From NCBI GenBank assembly GCA_016124795.1, contig WGNB01000019.1, positions 1-64,000 on the forward strand: a stretch of DNA of 64,000 bases, written 5' to 3'. This DNA comes from Rhodopseudomonas sp. (GTDB lineage: Bacteria; Pseudomonadota; Alphaproteobacteria; Rhizobiales; Xanthobacteraceae). A program made the translations under genes and the position numbers. The notes beneath the pieces were generated by a model, which saw only the letters and a program-made list of their open reading frames with translations, ran no database searches and was not told the DNA's origin. Positions 41,858 to 50,387 of this stretch are shown here, one piece after another; the first letter of the stretch is position 1, and each line of letters opens with the position of its first letter.

Positions 41858-43501
41858 ATGGACCAGAGCCTTATTTCGCCCGAACCGGCCGCCGACGCGG
41901 TCGGCGCCGCCGCCGAATCGTCGCCCTTGGCCGCCGAGGTCAAACGTCGGCGGACTTTCGCGATCATCTCGCATCCCGACGCCGGTAAGACCACCCTGAC
42001 CGAAAAGCTGCTGCTGTTCGGCGGCGCGATCAATCTCGCCGGTCAGGTCAAGGCCAAGCGCGACCGCCGTTCGACCCGTTCGGACTGGATGTCGATCGAA
42101 AAGGAACGCGGCATTTCGGTGGTCACCTCGGTGATGACCTTCGATTATAACGACCAGGTGTTCAACCTGCTCGACACGCCGGGCCATGAGGACTTCTCGG
42201 AAGATACCTATCGCACGCTGACCGCCGTCGACTCGGCGGTGATGGTGATCGACGGCGCCAAAGGTATCGAGGCGCGGACCCGCAAGCTGTTCGAGGTCTG
42301 CCGGCTACGCGACATTCCGATCATCACCTTCATCAACAAGATGGATCGCGAAAGCCGCGACCCGTTTGAAATTCTCGACGAGATCGAGAAGACGCTGGCG
42401 CTCGACACCACGCCGATGACTTGGCCGATCGGCCAGGGCCGCGACTTTGCCGGCACCTATGACATCAAGCGTGGCGATATGCGGCTGATGACCGAGGACT
42501 CCAAGGACGCCAAGTCGCAGGCCCTCGATCTGCCGATGCTGGCCGCGAAGAATCCGATGCTCGATGCCGACGCAATCGCCGAGGAGTTGAAGCTGGTCAA
42601 GGAAGCCTGCCGGCCGTTTGACTTCACCGCGTTCCGTGAGGGCCATTTGACGCCGGTTTATTTCGGTTCGGCTTTGAAGAACTTCGGCGTCAAGGATCTG
42701 CTCGATGCGCTGGCCGAATTCGCGCCGTCGCCGCGTCCGCAGCAGGCCGCGACCCGCACAATCGAGCCGACCGAAAACGTCATGTCCGCTTTCGTGTTCA
42801 AGATTCAGGCCAACATGGACCCGAACCATCGCGACCGTATTGCCTTTGCCCGGCTGTGTTCGGGCAAGCTGCGCCGCGGCATGCGGGCCAAACTGGTGCG
42901 CACCGGCAAGCCGATGACGCTGTCGGCGCCGCAGTTCTTCTTCGCGCAGGACCGCTCGGTGGCGGACGAGGCTTACGCCGGCGACGTTGTCGGTATCCCC
43001 AACCACGGCACTTTGCGCATCGGCGATACCCTGACCGAAGGCGAGGAAATCAAGTTCCTCGGCGTGCCGATGTTCGCGCCGGAAATCCTGCGCCGGGTCA
43101 AGCTCGGCGATCCGATGAAGGCCAAGAAGCTGAAGGAAGCCTTGCAGCAGATGGCGGAAGAGGGTGTCGTGCAGGCGTTCCGCCCGCTCGACGGCGCGCC
43201 GGCCATGGTCGGCGTTGTCGGTCCGTTGCAACTCGACGTGTTGAAGGTGCGGCTCGACGCGGAATACGGGCTGGAGATCAGCTTCGAGACGCCGGAATTC
43301 CAGATGGCGCGCTGGATCTCCTGCGACGACGACAAGAAGCTCAACGACTTCGTGCAGTCGAATTATTCGTCCTGCGCCGAGGACCTCGACGGCGACCGGG
43401 TGTTCATGGCGCGCAACCAGTTCATCCTCGATTATACGTCCGAGCGCGCGCCGGGCATCGTCTTTAACGACATCAAGGACGTGAAGAGCAAGGCCGAGTA
43501 A
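41858..43501 (+). CDS. prfC: Peptide chain release factor 3
   Basis: A 547-residue translational GTPase that recycles RF1/RF2 from terminated ribosomes. ATG 41858 is chosen; the frame is open 36 bases upstream. The G domain shows S-H-P-D-A-G-K-T-T-L (P-loop), E-R-G-I-S-V-V-T-S-V (switch I end), D-T-P-G-H-E-D-F-S-E-D-T-Y-R (switch II) and N-K-M-D-R-E. The R-D-R-R-S-T-R-S-D-W-M motif and the E-D-T-Y-R sequence identify RF3 rather than EF-G. Domains II and III follow, ending L-D-Y-T-S-E-R-A-P-G. The ribosome binding site is weak, which suits a low-abundance factor. Confidence 0.96.
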   Translation: MDQSLISPEPAADAVGAAAESSPLAAEVKRRRTFAIISHPDAGKTTLTEKLLLFGGAINLAGQVKAKRDRRSTRSDWMSIEKERGISVVTSVMTFDYNDQVFNLLDTPGHEDFSEDTYRTLTAVDSAVMVIDGAKGIEARTRKLFEVCRLRDIPIITFINKMDRESRDPFEILDEIEKTLALDTTPMTWPIGQGRDFAGTYDIKRGDMRLMTEDSKDAKSQALDLPMLAAKNPMLDADAIAEELKLVKEACRPFDFTAFREGHLTPVYFGSALKNFGVKDLLDALAEFAPSPRPQQAATRTIEPTENVMSAFVFKIQANMDPNHRDRIAFARLCSGKLRRGMRAKLVRTGKPMTLSAPQFFFAQDRSVADEAYAGDVVGIPNHGTLRIGDTLTEGEEIKFLGVPMFAPEILRRVKLGDPMKAKKLKEALQQMAEEGVVQAFRPLDGAPAMVGVVGPLQLDVLKVRLDAEYGLEISFETPEFQMARWISCDDDKKLNDFVQSNYSSCAEDLDGDRVFMARNQFILDYTSERAPGIVFNDIKDVKSKAE

Positions 43502-43601
43502 AGGCCTTGGCTGTCATGCCCGGCGGACCGATGGATATGGGCCCGTCGTGCGCGCGTGCTTTCTTCGGTGCGCTCGATAACCAATCCGGTGTGTGAGCCA
43601 A

Positions 43602-43628
43602 TCATGGCCGGGTCGGGCCCGGCCATGA
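43602..43628. repeat. Inverted repeat between convergent genes
   Basis: TCATGGCCGGG (43602-43612) and CCCGGCCATGA (43618-43628) form a perfect 11-bp stem around TCGGG. No T-run follows on either strand. The arms resemble the CATGGCCGGG palindromic intergenic repeats of Bradyrhizobiaceae, also seen in degraded form at 52607-52695. Confidence 0.65.
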
Positions 43629-43658
43629 CGCGTTGGCGCATTTTCGCGGGCGGCGGTT

Positions 43659-44648
43659 TTAGTTCACCTTCACGTTGGCCGCCTTGATGACCGGCGCCCA
43701 GCGGGTGATTTCGCCATCGATGCGGGCGCGGAATTCTTCCGGGCTGTTGCCGACCGGCTGCATCAGCACTTTGGCGAGCTTGTCGGCGACCGCCGGCGAT
43801 TTGATGATCGCGACGACATCCTTGTTGATCGCCATGACCATCGGCTTGGGCAGGCCGCCCGGACCGATCAGTCCCATCCAGGCGTCGGCGTCGACGTCGA
43901 TGCCGCTTTCTTTCAGCGTCGGCAGGTTCGGCAGATAAGGCGAGCGCTTGGCCGTCGACACAGCCAGCGCCTTGACGTTGCCCTTGTCGGCCTGGACCAT
44001 CACCGAGATTGCCGGCAGGCAACCCATTTGCGCATCGCCGCGAATGACGGCGGTGACGGCGGCCGGCGAACCCTTGTACGGCACATGGACGATCTTGGTG
44101 CCGGACTTCAGCGCGACCGCTTCCATCGCCAATTGCGACAGCGAGCCATTGCCGATCGAGGCGAAGTTGTATTTGCCGGGGTTGGCTTTCAGCAACGTGA
44201 CCAGTTCGGCGACGCTGTTGACATTCAGCTTCGGATTGACCGCCAGCACGCTCGGCTGGGTGATGAGCTGCGTGATCGGCGCGATGTCCTTTTGCGGATC
44301 GTATGGCAGCTTGGAGAACAGCAGCGTGTTGATGGCGAGCGGGCCGCCGATCGAGATGCCGATGGTCGAACCGTCCGGCGCGGCCTTGGCGACGAAATCG
44401 GTGCCGATATTGCCGCTGGCGCCGGGCTTGTTCTCGACCAGGAAGACGCTGTCCGGATATTGCTTGCCGAGGCCGTCGGCGATCATGCGGGCGACGATGT
44501 CGGGCGTCGAGCCCGGGCCGAATGGCGCGATGATGCGCACGGTCTTCGGCGGCCAAGACGGTGTCTGCGCCTGGGCCGACGCCGGCAGGGCGATGGCCGC
44601 CAGCGCCAGCGCGGCCACGGCAAGTCGTTTCAACATCGGTTTTCGCAT
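43659..44648 (-). CDS. Bug family periplasmic solute-binding protein (TctC-like)
   Basis: 329 residues with a signal peptide (M-L-K-R-L-A-V-A-A-L-A-L-A-A-I-A, cleaved near A-Q-A). The Bug signature is present: W-P-P-K-T-V-R-I-I-A-P-F-G-P-G-S-T-P-D, V-E-N-K-P-G-A-S-G-N-I-G, and V-P-Y-K-G-S-P-A-A-V-T-A-V-I-R-G. These proteins bind carboxylates or aromatic acids for tripartite tricarboxylate transporters or for sensing. The membrane subunits TctA and TctB are absent, as is usual for stand-alone Bug proteins. It lies 57 bases after an FAD oxidoreductase gene, so the two probably form an operon that handles one carboxylated compound. Confidence 0.93.
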   Translation of the reverse strand: MRKPMLKRLAVAALALAAIALPASAQAQTPSWPPKTVRIIAPFGPGSTPDIVARMIADGLGKQYPDSVFLVENKPGASGNIGTDFVAKAAPDGSTIGISIGGPLAINTLLFSKLPYDPQKDIAPITQLITQPSVLAVNPKLNVNSVAELVTLLKANPGKYNFASIGNGSLSQLAMEAVALKSGTKIVHVPYKGSPAAVTAVIRGDAQMGCLPAISVMVQADKGNVKALAVSTAKRSPYLPNLPTLKESGIDVDADAWMGLIGPGGLPKPMVMAINKDVVAIIKSPAVADKLAKVLMQPVGNSPEEFRARIDGEITRWAPVIKAANVKVN

Positions 44649-44705
44649 CGGGCTTTCCTCACAGGTTTTTTGATTGGCAGTATTCTGGTCGATCGGCGCT
44701 TCGTC

Positions 44706-46076
44706 TCAGGCGACGTCGCGTCCGAGATAGACACCATCGCCGGCCAGCGTGTCTTGCAGCATTTGCAGCGGAATATCCGCGACCGCGCCGTTGCCGGCAA
44801 GCGAAAGATGGGCGGCGGTACCGGCGGCCTGGCCCATGACAAAGCAGCCGCCGGAAACGCGTGCGGCCGACTGGCCCTCATGGGTCATCGAGGCGCAGCG
44901 TCCGGCGACCAGGAGATTGTCGTAGACATGGCCGTCGGCGGTTTGCGGCAGCAGCATGCGATAGGGCAGGTGATTGAAGCCGCGCGAGCCGGGAATATCC
45001 GGCCAGCGCCAGATCACGTCGCCGGCGGCATGGTTCTCGATCGGCCAGCCATTGACGCCGATGGTGTCGTCGAAGCTGGCGCAATTGACGACATCGTCGG
45101 CGGTGAGTTGATAGGGGCCGACGATGCGGCGGGTTTCGCGCACGCCGAGTTGCGGCGGAATATCGACGACATAGGCATCGGCAAAGCCGGGCGCTTCACG
45201 GCGCAGATAATCGAAGAATGCCATCGCCTGACGGCGGCCTTCGATTTCGCCCTGACTCAACTCGGCGGCGTCGCTGCCGTCGACCGCGCGGCCTTGTGCG
45301 TTCTTGATCTGGGTGACGTTGACCCGCCATTCGATCGAGTGCTTCTGCGGCCGTACGATCGCGCCCTTGCGCGGAAATTTGACGCCGCGTTTCTCGGCTT
45401 CGTCCATCAGCAGCGGGATGCTGCGCCAGGCTTCGCCGGCCTTGGCCGCGTCGACGCCGTTCAGACGAAACATCATCGTCGGATAAAGTGTGTCGCCGTT
45501 GGCGTCGCCTTTTTCGAAGCGGGCGCCAGCGAAAGCGGCAAGGTCGCCGTCGCCCGAGGCGTCGACGAAGACCCGGCCGAGGATGGCGCTACGGCCGGAC
45601 TTGGTTTCGGTCAGCAACGCCTTGATGCGACGCTCGCTATCCATGACGACGCCGGTGGCAAGCGCATGAAACAGAATGTCGACCTTGTGCGACAGCAGCA
45701 GGTCGTCGGCCGCGCATTTGTAGGCGGCGGTGTCGTAGGCTTGCGCCAGGATCTTGCCGAACACCAGATGCGGCGGATTGAGGCCGCCCAGTCTGTCGAG
45801 ACGCGCGAGCAGGTCATCGGCGACGCCATGTACGACCTGCCGGATGTCGCCATGGACGTTGGCGTGCAGCCCGCAGAAATTGGTGACGCCGGCCGCCGTG
45901 CCCATGCCGCCGAGGAAGCCATAGCGTTCGATCAGCAACACGCTGCGGCCATGCTGGCCGGCGGCGGCCGCCGCCGCGAGGCCCGCCGGTCCGCCGCCGA
46001 GCACGACGACATCGTAATCGCCGGTGATCGGAGTCTGGCGCGCCGGTTCGGTGAGACTGCGTGCGGTGGTTGCCAT
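44706..46076 (-). CDS. FAD-dependent oxidoreductase (FAD_oxidored family)
   Basis: 456 residues from the ATG at 46076 (M-A-T-T-A-R-S), with AAGG upstream; the frame extends 29 codons further but without support. The dinucleotide fold reads Y-D-V-V-V-L-G-G-G-P-A-G-L-A-A-A-A-A-A, with the ribose-binding V-L-L-I-E-R-Y-G-F-L-G-G. F-V-D-A-S-G-D-G-D-L-A-A is the second FAD contact typical of this family, and L-L-V-A-G-R-C-A-S-M-T-H-E closes it. The substrate is unknown. It is upstream of a Bug protein gene and divergent from a LysR regulator, suggesting a small inducible catabolic operon. Confidence 0.9.
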   Translation of the reverse strand: MATTARSLTEPARQTPITGDYDVVVLGGGPAGLAAAAAAGQHGRSVLLIERYGFLGGMGTAAGVTNFCGLHANVHGDIRQVVHGVADDLLARLDRLGGLNPPHLVFGKILAQAYDTAAYKCAADDLLLSHKVDILFHALATGVVMDSERRIKALLTETKSGRSAILGRVFVDASGDGDLAAFAGARFEKGDANGDTLYPTMMFRLNGVDAAKAGEAWRSIPLLMDEAEKRGVKFPRKGAIVRPQKHSIEWRVNVTQIKNAQGRAVDGSDAAELSQGEIEGRRQAMAFFDYLRREAPGFADAYVVDIPPQLGVRETRRIVGPYQLTADDVVNCASFDDTIGVNGWPIENHAAGDVIWRWPDIPGSRGFNHLPYRMLLPQTADGHVYDNLLVAGRCASMTHEGQSAARVSGGCFVMGQAAGTAAHLSLAGNGAVADIPLQMLQDTLAGDGVYLGRDVA

Positions 46077-46167
46077 AAGGAGCTGCCTTGCCGTTTCCAA
46101 TGACGTGTTGTCGCCGACCATCGTCGGGAGACGGGGCCGGTTTTTCTGCACCGTAATATCCATCGAT

Positions 46168-46186
46168 CTGGGTTAGAATGAACCAG
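46168..46186. promoter_or_regulatory. Candidate LysR binding site
   Basis: CTGGGTTAGAATGAACCAG shows GGTT-N6-AACC with extended CTGG/CCAG arms and contains a T-N11-A core. It lies between the divergent FAD oxidoreductase and LysR genes, 36 bases before the LysR start. Confidence 0.5.
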
Positions 46187-46221
46187 AATAGGGTTTCAGT
46201 TCGTCCGGATCGCGTGAGATA

Positions 46222-47118
46222 ATGGATATCTATCTGAACTTTAAGGCCTTTCAGGCCGCGGCCTTGGCCGGGAGCTTTTCCGGCGCGGCCCGCGATATGG
46301 CCTTGGCGCCCTCGGTGGTCACCAAACGGGTCGGCCAGCTCGAACGGCAACTCGGCGTCCGCCTGTTCCGTCGCTCGACACGCAGCCTGACCTTGACCGA
46401 GGCCGGCGTGCGCTATCTCGACCGCTCACGGCTGCCGATCGCCGAATTCGATGACTTGATCCGTGGGCAGGCGCAGGCGCCCGGCGATCTTGAGGATTTC
46501 CTGCGCATCAAAGCGCCGACGTCGTTCACGGTGTTGCGGCTGCGCGAAGCTTTCACCGGCTTTCAGGCCGAGTTTCGCAAGATCAGGCTCGAGGTGGTGC
46601 TGCTCGATCGCATCGTCGATCCGATTGTCGAAGGCTTCGACGTATCGATCGGCGCCTATTGGCCGCAGGCCTTTGCCGGTGTGATCGAGCGGCCGCTGTG
46701 TCCCTTGCCCCGTATCCTGTGCGCGTCGCCGGATTATCTGGCCCGGCGTGGCGCGCCAAAGACACCGCGCGATCTTCTTGACCACGATTGTCTCAGCTTC
46801 ATTCCGACCGGCAATGAATGGGCCTTCGTCGGTCCGCATGGTCCGATCACAATCGCGGTGCGTCCGCGCCTGACATCGAATGACGGCCAGATGCTGACCG
46901 GGGCCGCCGCCAACGGCGCCGGCATCGCCATTGTCTCGCGTTACATGGCCGACGATCTGATCGCGTCTGGCCAACTGGTGCCGTTGCTGAGCGAGTTCGC
47001 GATAGCCGATCTCTGGATCAAGGCGGTCAGTCCGCGCCGTCGCGCCACCACGCCGGCGGTGGTGGCGCTGGTCGATTGGCTGGATCGATTCCTGGCCGCC
47101 GACAAGCGGAGGTCGTGA
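46222..47118 (+). CDS. LysR family transcriptional regulator
   Basis: 298 residues. The N-terminal winged HTH is standard: F-Q-A-A-A-L-A-G-S-F-S-G-A-A-R-D-M-A-L-A-P-S-V-V-T-K-R, then L-E-R-Q-L-G-V-R-L-F-R-R-S-T-R-S-L-T-L-T-E-A-G. The effector-binding domain (about 95-295) includes G-F-D-V-S-I-G and S-P-D-Y-L-A-R-R-G-A-P, as in the CrgA/DmlR group. It is divergent from the FAD oxidoreductase/Bug operon with a LysR-type box between, so it probably controls that operon in response to the bound carboxylate. Confidence 0.93.
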   Translation: MDIYLNFKAFQAAALAGSFSGAARDMALAPSVVTKRVGQLERQLGVRLFRRSTRSLTLTEAGVRYLDRSRLPIAEFDDLIRGQAQAPGDLEDFLRIKAPTSFTVLRLREAFTGFQAEFRKIRLEVVLLDRIVDPIVEGFDVSIGAYWPQAFAGVIERPLCPLPRILCASPDYLARRGAPKTPRDLLDHDCLSFIPTGNEWAFVGPHGPITIAVRPRLTSNDGQMLTGAAANGAGIAIVSRYMADDLIASGQLVPLLSEFAIADLWIKAVSPRRRATTPAVVALVDWLDRFLAADKRRS

Positions 47119-47246
47119 CGGTAAAGCTGTGATAAGGCGCCCGGCGTCATGCACCGGGACGGCTTGCAATGACCGCCGCCATCGCCTCTACTGCGCCGCC
47201 TCGACCGGGTCGGTCATGAAAGCGTCAACGGATCAGCGAGTTCAGC

Positions 47247-47828
47247 ATGGGCCTCGTGGTACTCATCGTCGGGTTGGTGGTCTTTCTCGGATCGCACCTG
47301 TTCATCACCCGCCGCGATGCGCGCGCCGGCGCCATCGCCCAGCTTGGCCTGAACGGTTATCGCGCGCTGTTCTCGGTGGTGTCGATTATCGGCCTGGCCT
47401 TGATCGTCTGGGGTTATAGCGAGTATCGCGCGCATGAATGGATCGCGGTGTGGACGCCGCCGGTCTTCATGCGCCACATCACCATCACCTTGATGTTGCT
47501 GGCATCGATTGTCATCGTCGCGGCCTTCATTCCGAGCCATATCAAGACGGCGCTCAAGCATCCGATGCTGGTCGCGGTCAAAACCTGGGCGCTGGCGCAT
47601 CTTTTAGTGCGCGGCGATCTCGGCTCGATTCTGCTGTTCGGATCGTTTCTTGCCTGGGGCGTGTTTGCCCGCATCGCCGCCAAACGGCGCGGCGACAACG
47701 GTCCGGGTGTCGCGCCCCGGAGCTGGCGCAACGATGTGACGGTGGTGGTGTTTGGCGTCGCGCTGTTTGTCGCGCTCGGCCTGTACTTCCACCCCTATGT
47801 GATCGGCGTGAAAGTGTTCGGACGATAG
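47247..47828 (+). CDS. NnrU family membrane protein
   Basis: 193 residues with about five transmembrane helices. The start L-V-G-L-V-V-F-L-G-S-H-L-F, the G-L-N-G-Y-R-A-L-F-S-V-V-S-I-I-G-L segment, and H-P-M-L-V-A-V-K-T-W-A-L-A-H-L-L-V-R-G-D-L are diagnostic of the NnrU family. Members are linked to nitrite/nitric oxide metabolism in some alphaproteobacteria and are related to an isomerase (15-cis-zeta-carotene isomerase) fold that holds heme between histidines. No denitrification genes are in the window, so a general heme or redox role is equally likely. Confidence 0.9.
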   Translation: MGLVVLIVGLVVFLGSHLFITRRDARAGAIAQLGLNGYRALFSVVSIIGLALIVWGYSEYRAHEWIAVWTPPVFMRHITITLMLLASIVIVAAFIPSHIKTALKHPMLVAVKTWALAHLLVRGDLGSILLFGSFLAWGVFARIAAKRRGDNGPGVAPRSWRNDVTVVVFGVALFVALGLYFHPYVIGVKVFGR

Positions 47829-47886
47829 CCGCCGACGATCGCGACCGAAGGCCCGGCTGTAACGGCCACTATTCAAGGAACGAGCC

Positions 47887-48714
47887 ATGTCGATTCAAAG
47901 CGACGTCAAGCGCCTGACCGCGCCCGATATCCGCGCCCGCAAGGGCGGTGAGCCGATCGCGATGCTCACGTCCTACCATGCGCACACGGCCAGCCTGGTC
48001 GACAAATATTGCGACGTCATTCTGGTCGGCGACTCGCTCGGCATGGTGATGCACGGTCTGGAAACCACCGTGCCGGTGACGCTCGACATGATGATCCTGC
48101 AAGGCCATGCGGTGATGCGCGGCTCGTCGCGGGCGCTGGTGGTGGTCGACATGCCGTTCGGGTCATACGAGGCCTCGAAGGAACAGGCCTTCATGAGCGC
48201 GGCGCGCATCTTGAAGGAGACCGGCTGCGGCGGCGTCAAGCTGGAAGGTGGCGCGCACATGGCCGAGACCATCCGTTTTCTCGCCGAGCGCGGCGTGCCG
48301 GTGATGGCGCATGTCGGCCTGACGCCGCAATCGATCAATACGATCGGCTCGTTCCGCGCTCAGGGGCGCGACGAGAGCGACTGGGCGCGGATCGAGCAGG
48401 ATACCGTGGCGGTGTCGGAGGCGGGTGCCTTCTCGGTGGTGATCGAGGCGGTCGCCGAGCCGCTGGCCGCGAAGCTGACCGGCATGGTGCCGATCCCGAC
48501 CATCGGTATCGGCGCCAGCGTGGCCTGCGACGGGCAGGTGCTGGTGCTTGAGGACATGCTCGGGCTGTCACCGCGGGTGCCGAAATTCGTCAAGCGTTAC
48601 GGCGATCTCGGTCCCGGCATCGAAAAGGCAGTGGCCGACTATGCCGCCGAGGTGCGCTCGCGCGCCTTTCCGGCCGCCGCTCACGTCTATCCGATGAAGG
48701 CGAAAAAGGCCTGA
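47887..48714 (+). CDS. panB: 3-methyl-2-oxobutanoate hydroxymethyltransferase
   Basis: PanB makes ketopantoate from 2-oxoisovalerate and methylene-tetrahydrofolate, the first step of pantothenate synthesis. 275 residues is a usual length. The start [19 protein letters not shown] (metal-binding Asp), D-M-P-F-G-S-Y, K-L-E-G-G, and [10 protein letters not shown] with I-G-I-G-A-S are family landmarks. AAGGA precedes the ATG. PanC and PanD are not in the window. It is closed by a strong hairpin. Confidence 0.97.
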   Translation: MSIQSDVKRLTAPDIRARKGGEPIAMLTSYHAHTASLVDKYCDVILVGDSLGMVMHGLETTVPVTLDMMILQGHAVMRGSSRALVVVDMPFGSYEASKEQAFMSAARILKETGCGGVKLEGGAHMAETIRFLAERGVPVMAHVGLTPQSINTIGSFRAQGRDESDWARIEQDTVAVSEAGAFSVVIEAVAEPLAAKLTGMVPIPTIGIGASVACDGQVLVLEDMLGLSPRVPKFVKRYGDLGPGIEKAVADYAAEVRSRAFPAAAHVYPMKAKKA

Positions 48715-48740
48715 TAGGGCGGTAGTCCGGCCTGTCTTCG

Positions 48741-48780
48741 GGGCGCGGCCCGCCGGGCCGCGCCCTTTGCGGTTTATTTG
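48741..48780 (+). terminator. Hairpin terminator after panB
   Basis: GGGCGCGGCCC (48741-48751) pairs perfectly with GGGCCGCGCCC (48755-48765) around GCC, followed by TTT and a loose T-rich stretch (GGTTTATTT). It lies 27 bases after the panB stop. Confidence 0.8.
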
Positions 48781-48952
48781 CCGGCTGCCTTGCGCTAAAG
48801 CCCTGAAATCTTAAACCTAGTCGGGCCAAGGCTTTGCCTTAGGCGCGCCACATGGCTAGGTTACGCCGCAATCCGCCCGAAACGACCGGATCAGGCCATT
48901 TTGGGCCCGATATGGGTCGGTCAGGGCGGTCTAACGAGGCCGGGAGCAATTC

Positions 48953-49615
48953 GTGTCCGATATTTTCAGTGAAGTCGATGAAGAAGTCCGGCGCGAACGG
49001 CTGCAACGGCTGTGGGACCGCTATTACCCGCTGATCCTGAGCGTGGCGGTGCTGATCGTGGTCGGCATCGCGGCCTGGCGCGGATACGAATACTGGATGG
49101 CGCAGAAGGCGGCCGCCGCCGGCGCCGATTTCGAAGCCGCCGTGACGCTGAGCGAAGCCGGCAAGCACGCCGAGGCGGAAAAGGCCTTCGCCAAAGTGGT
49201 GGCCGAGGCTCCCGCCGGTTACGCACTGCTCGGCCGCTTCCGCGCCGCCGCCGAACTGGCCGAAGCCACTCCCGGCAAGCCGGCCGAGGCCGTCAAAGCC
49301 TATGACGCGCTGGCGGGCGATGCGTCGCTGGGCCCGGTCTGGCAGGATCTGGCAGCGCTGCGCGCTGGCATGTTGCTGGTCGACAGCGCGACGCTGGCCG
49401 ATTTGCAGAAGCGCCTCGATCCGATCAGCGCGCCGGGCCGGGTTTATCGTCACAGCGCCCGCGAATTGCTGGCTCTGGCGGCGTGGCGTAGCCACGATCT
49501 CAAGGCCACGCAGCATTATATCGACATGATTTCCGGCGATGGCGAAACGCCGCCGGGCACGCGGCAGCGCGTCGAACTGCTGTCGGCGCTGATGGCCGCG
49601 AACGGAAAGAGCTAA
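48953..49615 (+). CDS. YfgM-like membrane-anchored TPR protein
   Basis: 220 residues starting at GTG with GGGAG upstream. The N-terminus D-E-E-V-R-R-E-R-L-Q-R-L-W-D-R-Y leads to one membrane helix (about 27-45) and a periplasmic TPR-like domain (about 55-215), the layout of the ancillary SecYEG translocon subunit/YfgM family. In this family the protein helps newly exported proteins pass from Sec to periplasmic chaperones. Upstream of der, the usual order in many proteobacteria is yfgM-bamB-der. Here a lipoprotein gene follows after four bases in bamB's place. Confidence 0.85.
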   Translation: MSDIFSEVDEEVRRERLQRLWDRYYPLILSVAVLIVVGIAAWRGYEYWMAQKAAAAGADFEAAVTLSEAGKHAEAEKAFAKVVAEAPAGYALLGRFRAAAELAEATPGKPAEAVKAYDALAGDASLGPVWQDLAALRAGMLLVDSATLADLQKRLDPISAPGRVYRHSARELLALAAWRSHDLKATQHYIDMISGDGETPPGTRQRVELLSALMAANGKS

Positions 49616-49619
49616 TTGC

Positions 49620-50234
49620 ATGAAGTCGAACCGCATGTCCTCGGCCGCGAACGGTCAGCCGGTCGAGGTCGCGCGCTTGCGCCGCAAGTCGGTGCGGGGC
49701 CGTGGGCGGCACCTCGTCGCGCTGGCCGTGCTGATCGCGATCGCGCCGGCGGTGTCCGGCTGCGCCGATTTCGACATGGACAAGCTCGACGTCTTCCATC
49801 TCAACGACAAGAAGAAGCTGCCGGGCGAACGTGTGCCGCTGTTCCCCGATGGCGTGCCGGGCGTGACCCAGGGCATTCCGGCCGAATACATGAAGGGCCG
49901 CGAGCAGGAGCAGCCCGGCGCGGCCATGCCGGTGCCGACCGTGGATAGCGCCGCGATGCCGGCGGCAACCGGTGCCGATACGGCCAAGGCCGAACCCAAG
50001 CCGGAACCGAAGCCGGCGGCCAAACCGAAGCCGAAGCGCATCGTCAAACGCAAGCCGAAGCCGAAACCCCAGCCGCCGGCCGAAGCCACCGCCGCGCCGG
50101 CAACACCGGCGGCCCAGCCTGCGCCGGCTCCCGCGGCTTGGCCGGCCCCGGCTCCGGCGCAAACCAATTCAAACGCGGCGTCGCAGCCGGCGCCGTGGCC
50201 GGCATCTCCGCCGCCGGGTACCTTTACGCGCTGA
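49620..50234 (+). CDS. Proline/lysine-rich lipoprotein
   Basis: 204 residues, four bases after the YfgM-like gene. A long basic N-terminus (about 30 residues) precedes the hydrophobic segment L-V-A-L-A-V-L-I-A-I-A-P-A-V-S-G-C, whose V-S-G-C is a lipobox. The mature protein would begin at Cys48 and be lipid-anchored. A short conserved-looking part (D-K-K-K-L-P-G-E-R-V-P-L-F-P-D-G-V-P-G-V) is followed by about 90 residues of K-P/E-P and A-P repeats ending in P-P-P-G-T-F-T-R. No BamB propeller is present. The function is unknown; its place in an envelope-biogenesis operon suggests an outer-membrane or peptidoglycan-spanning role. Confidence 0.8.
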   Translation: MKSNRMSSAANGQPVEVARLRRKSVRGRGRHLVALAVLIAIAPAVSGCADFDMDKLDVFHLNDKKKLPGERVPLFPDGVPGVTQGIPAEYMKGREQEQPGAAMPVPTVDSAAMPAATGADTAKAEPKPEPKPAAKPKPKRIVKRKPKPKPQPPAEATAAPATPAAQPAPAPAAWPAPAPAQTNSNAASQPAPWPASPPPGTFTR

Positions 50235-50387
50235 TTTCAACGACGGTGTGTCGGAATTGGGGGCTGCGGTCTGGCCTGCGGCCGGACTTATTGCCAGTGT
50301 CTTCGTTCGCGGTCGGTTATGACGGGTCGCGGCGAAGAATTTGTTTTGCGGCGCGCCGCCGTCGCGCCAAAGAATTGAGAACGATCG

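Noticed and set aside
44028-46103. 691-codon open frame opposite the Bug and FAD oxidoreductase genes
   Set aside because: It spans two genes with clear family motifs on the other strand and has no features of its own.
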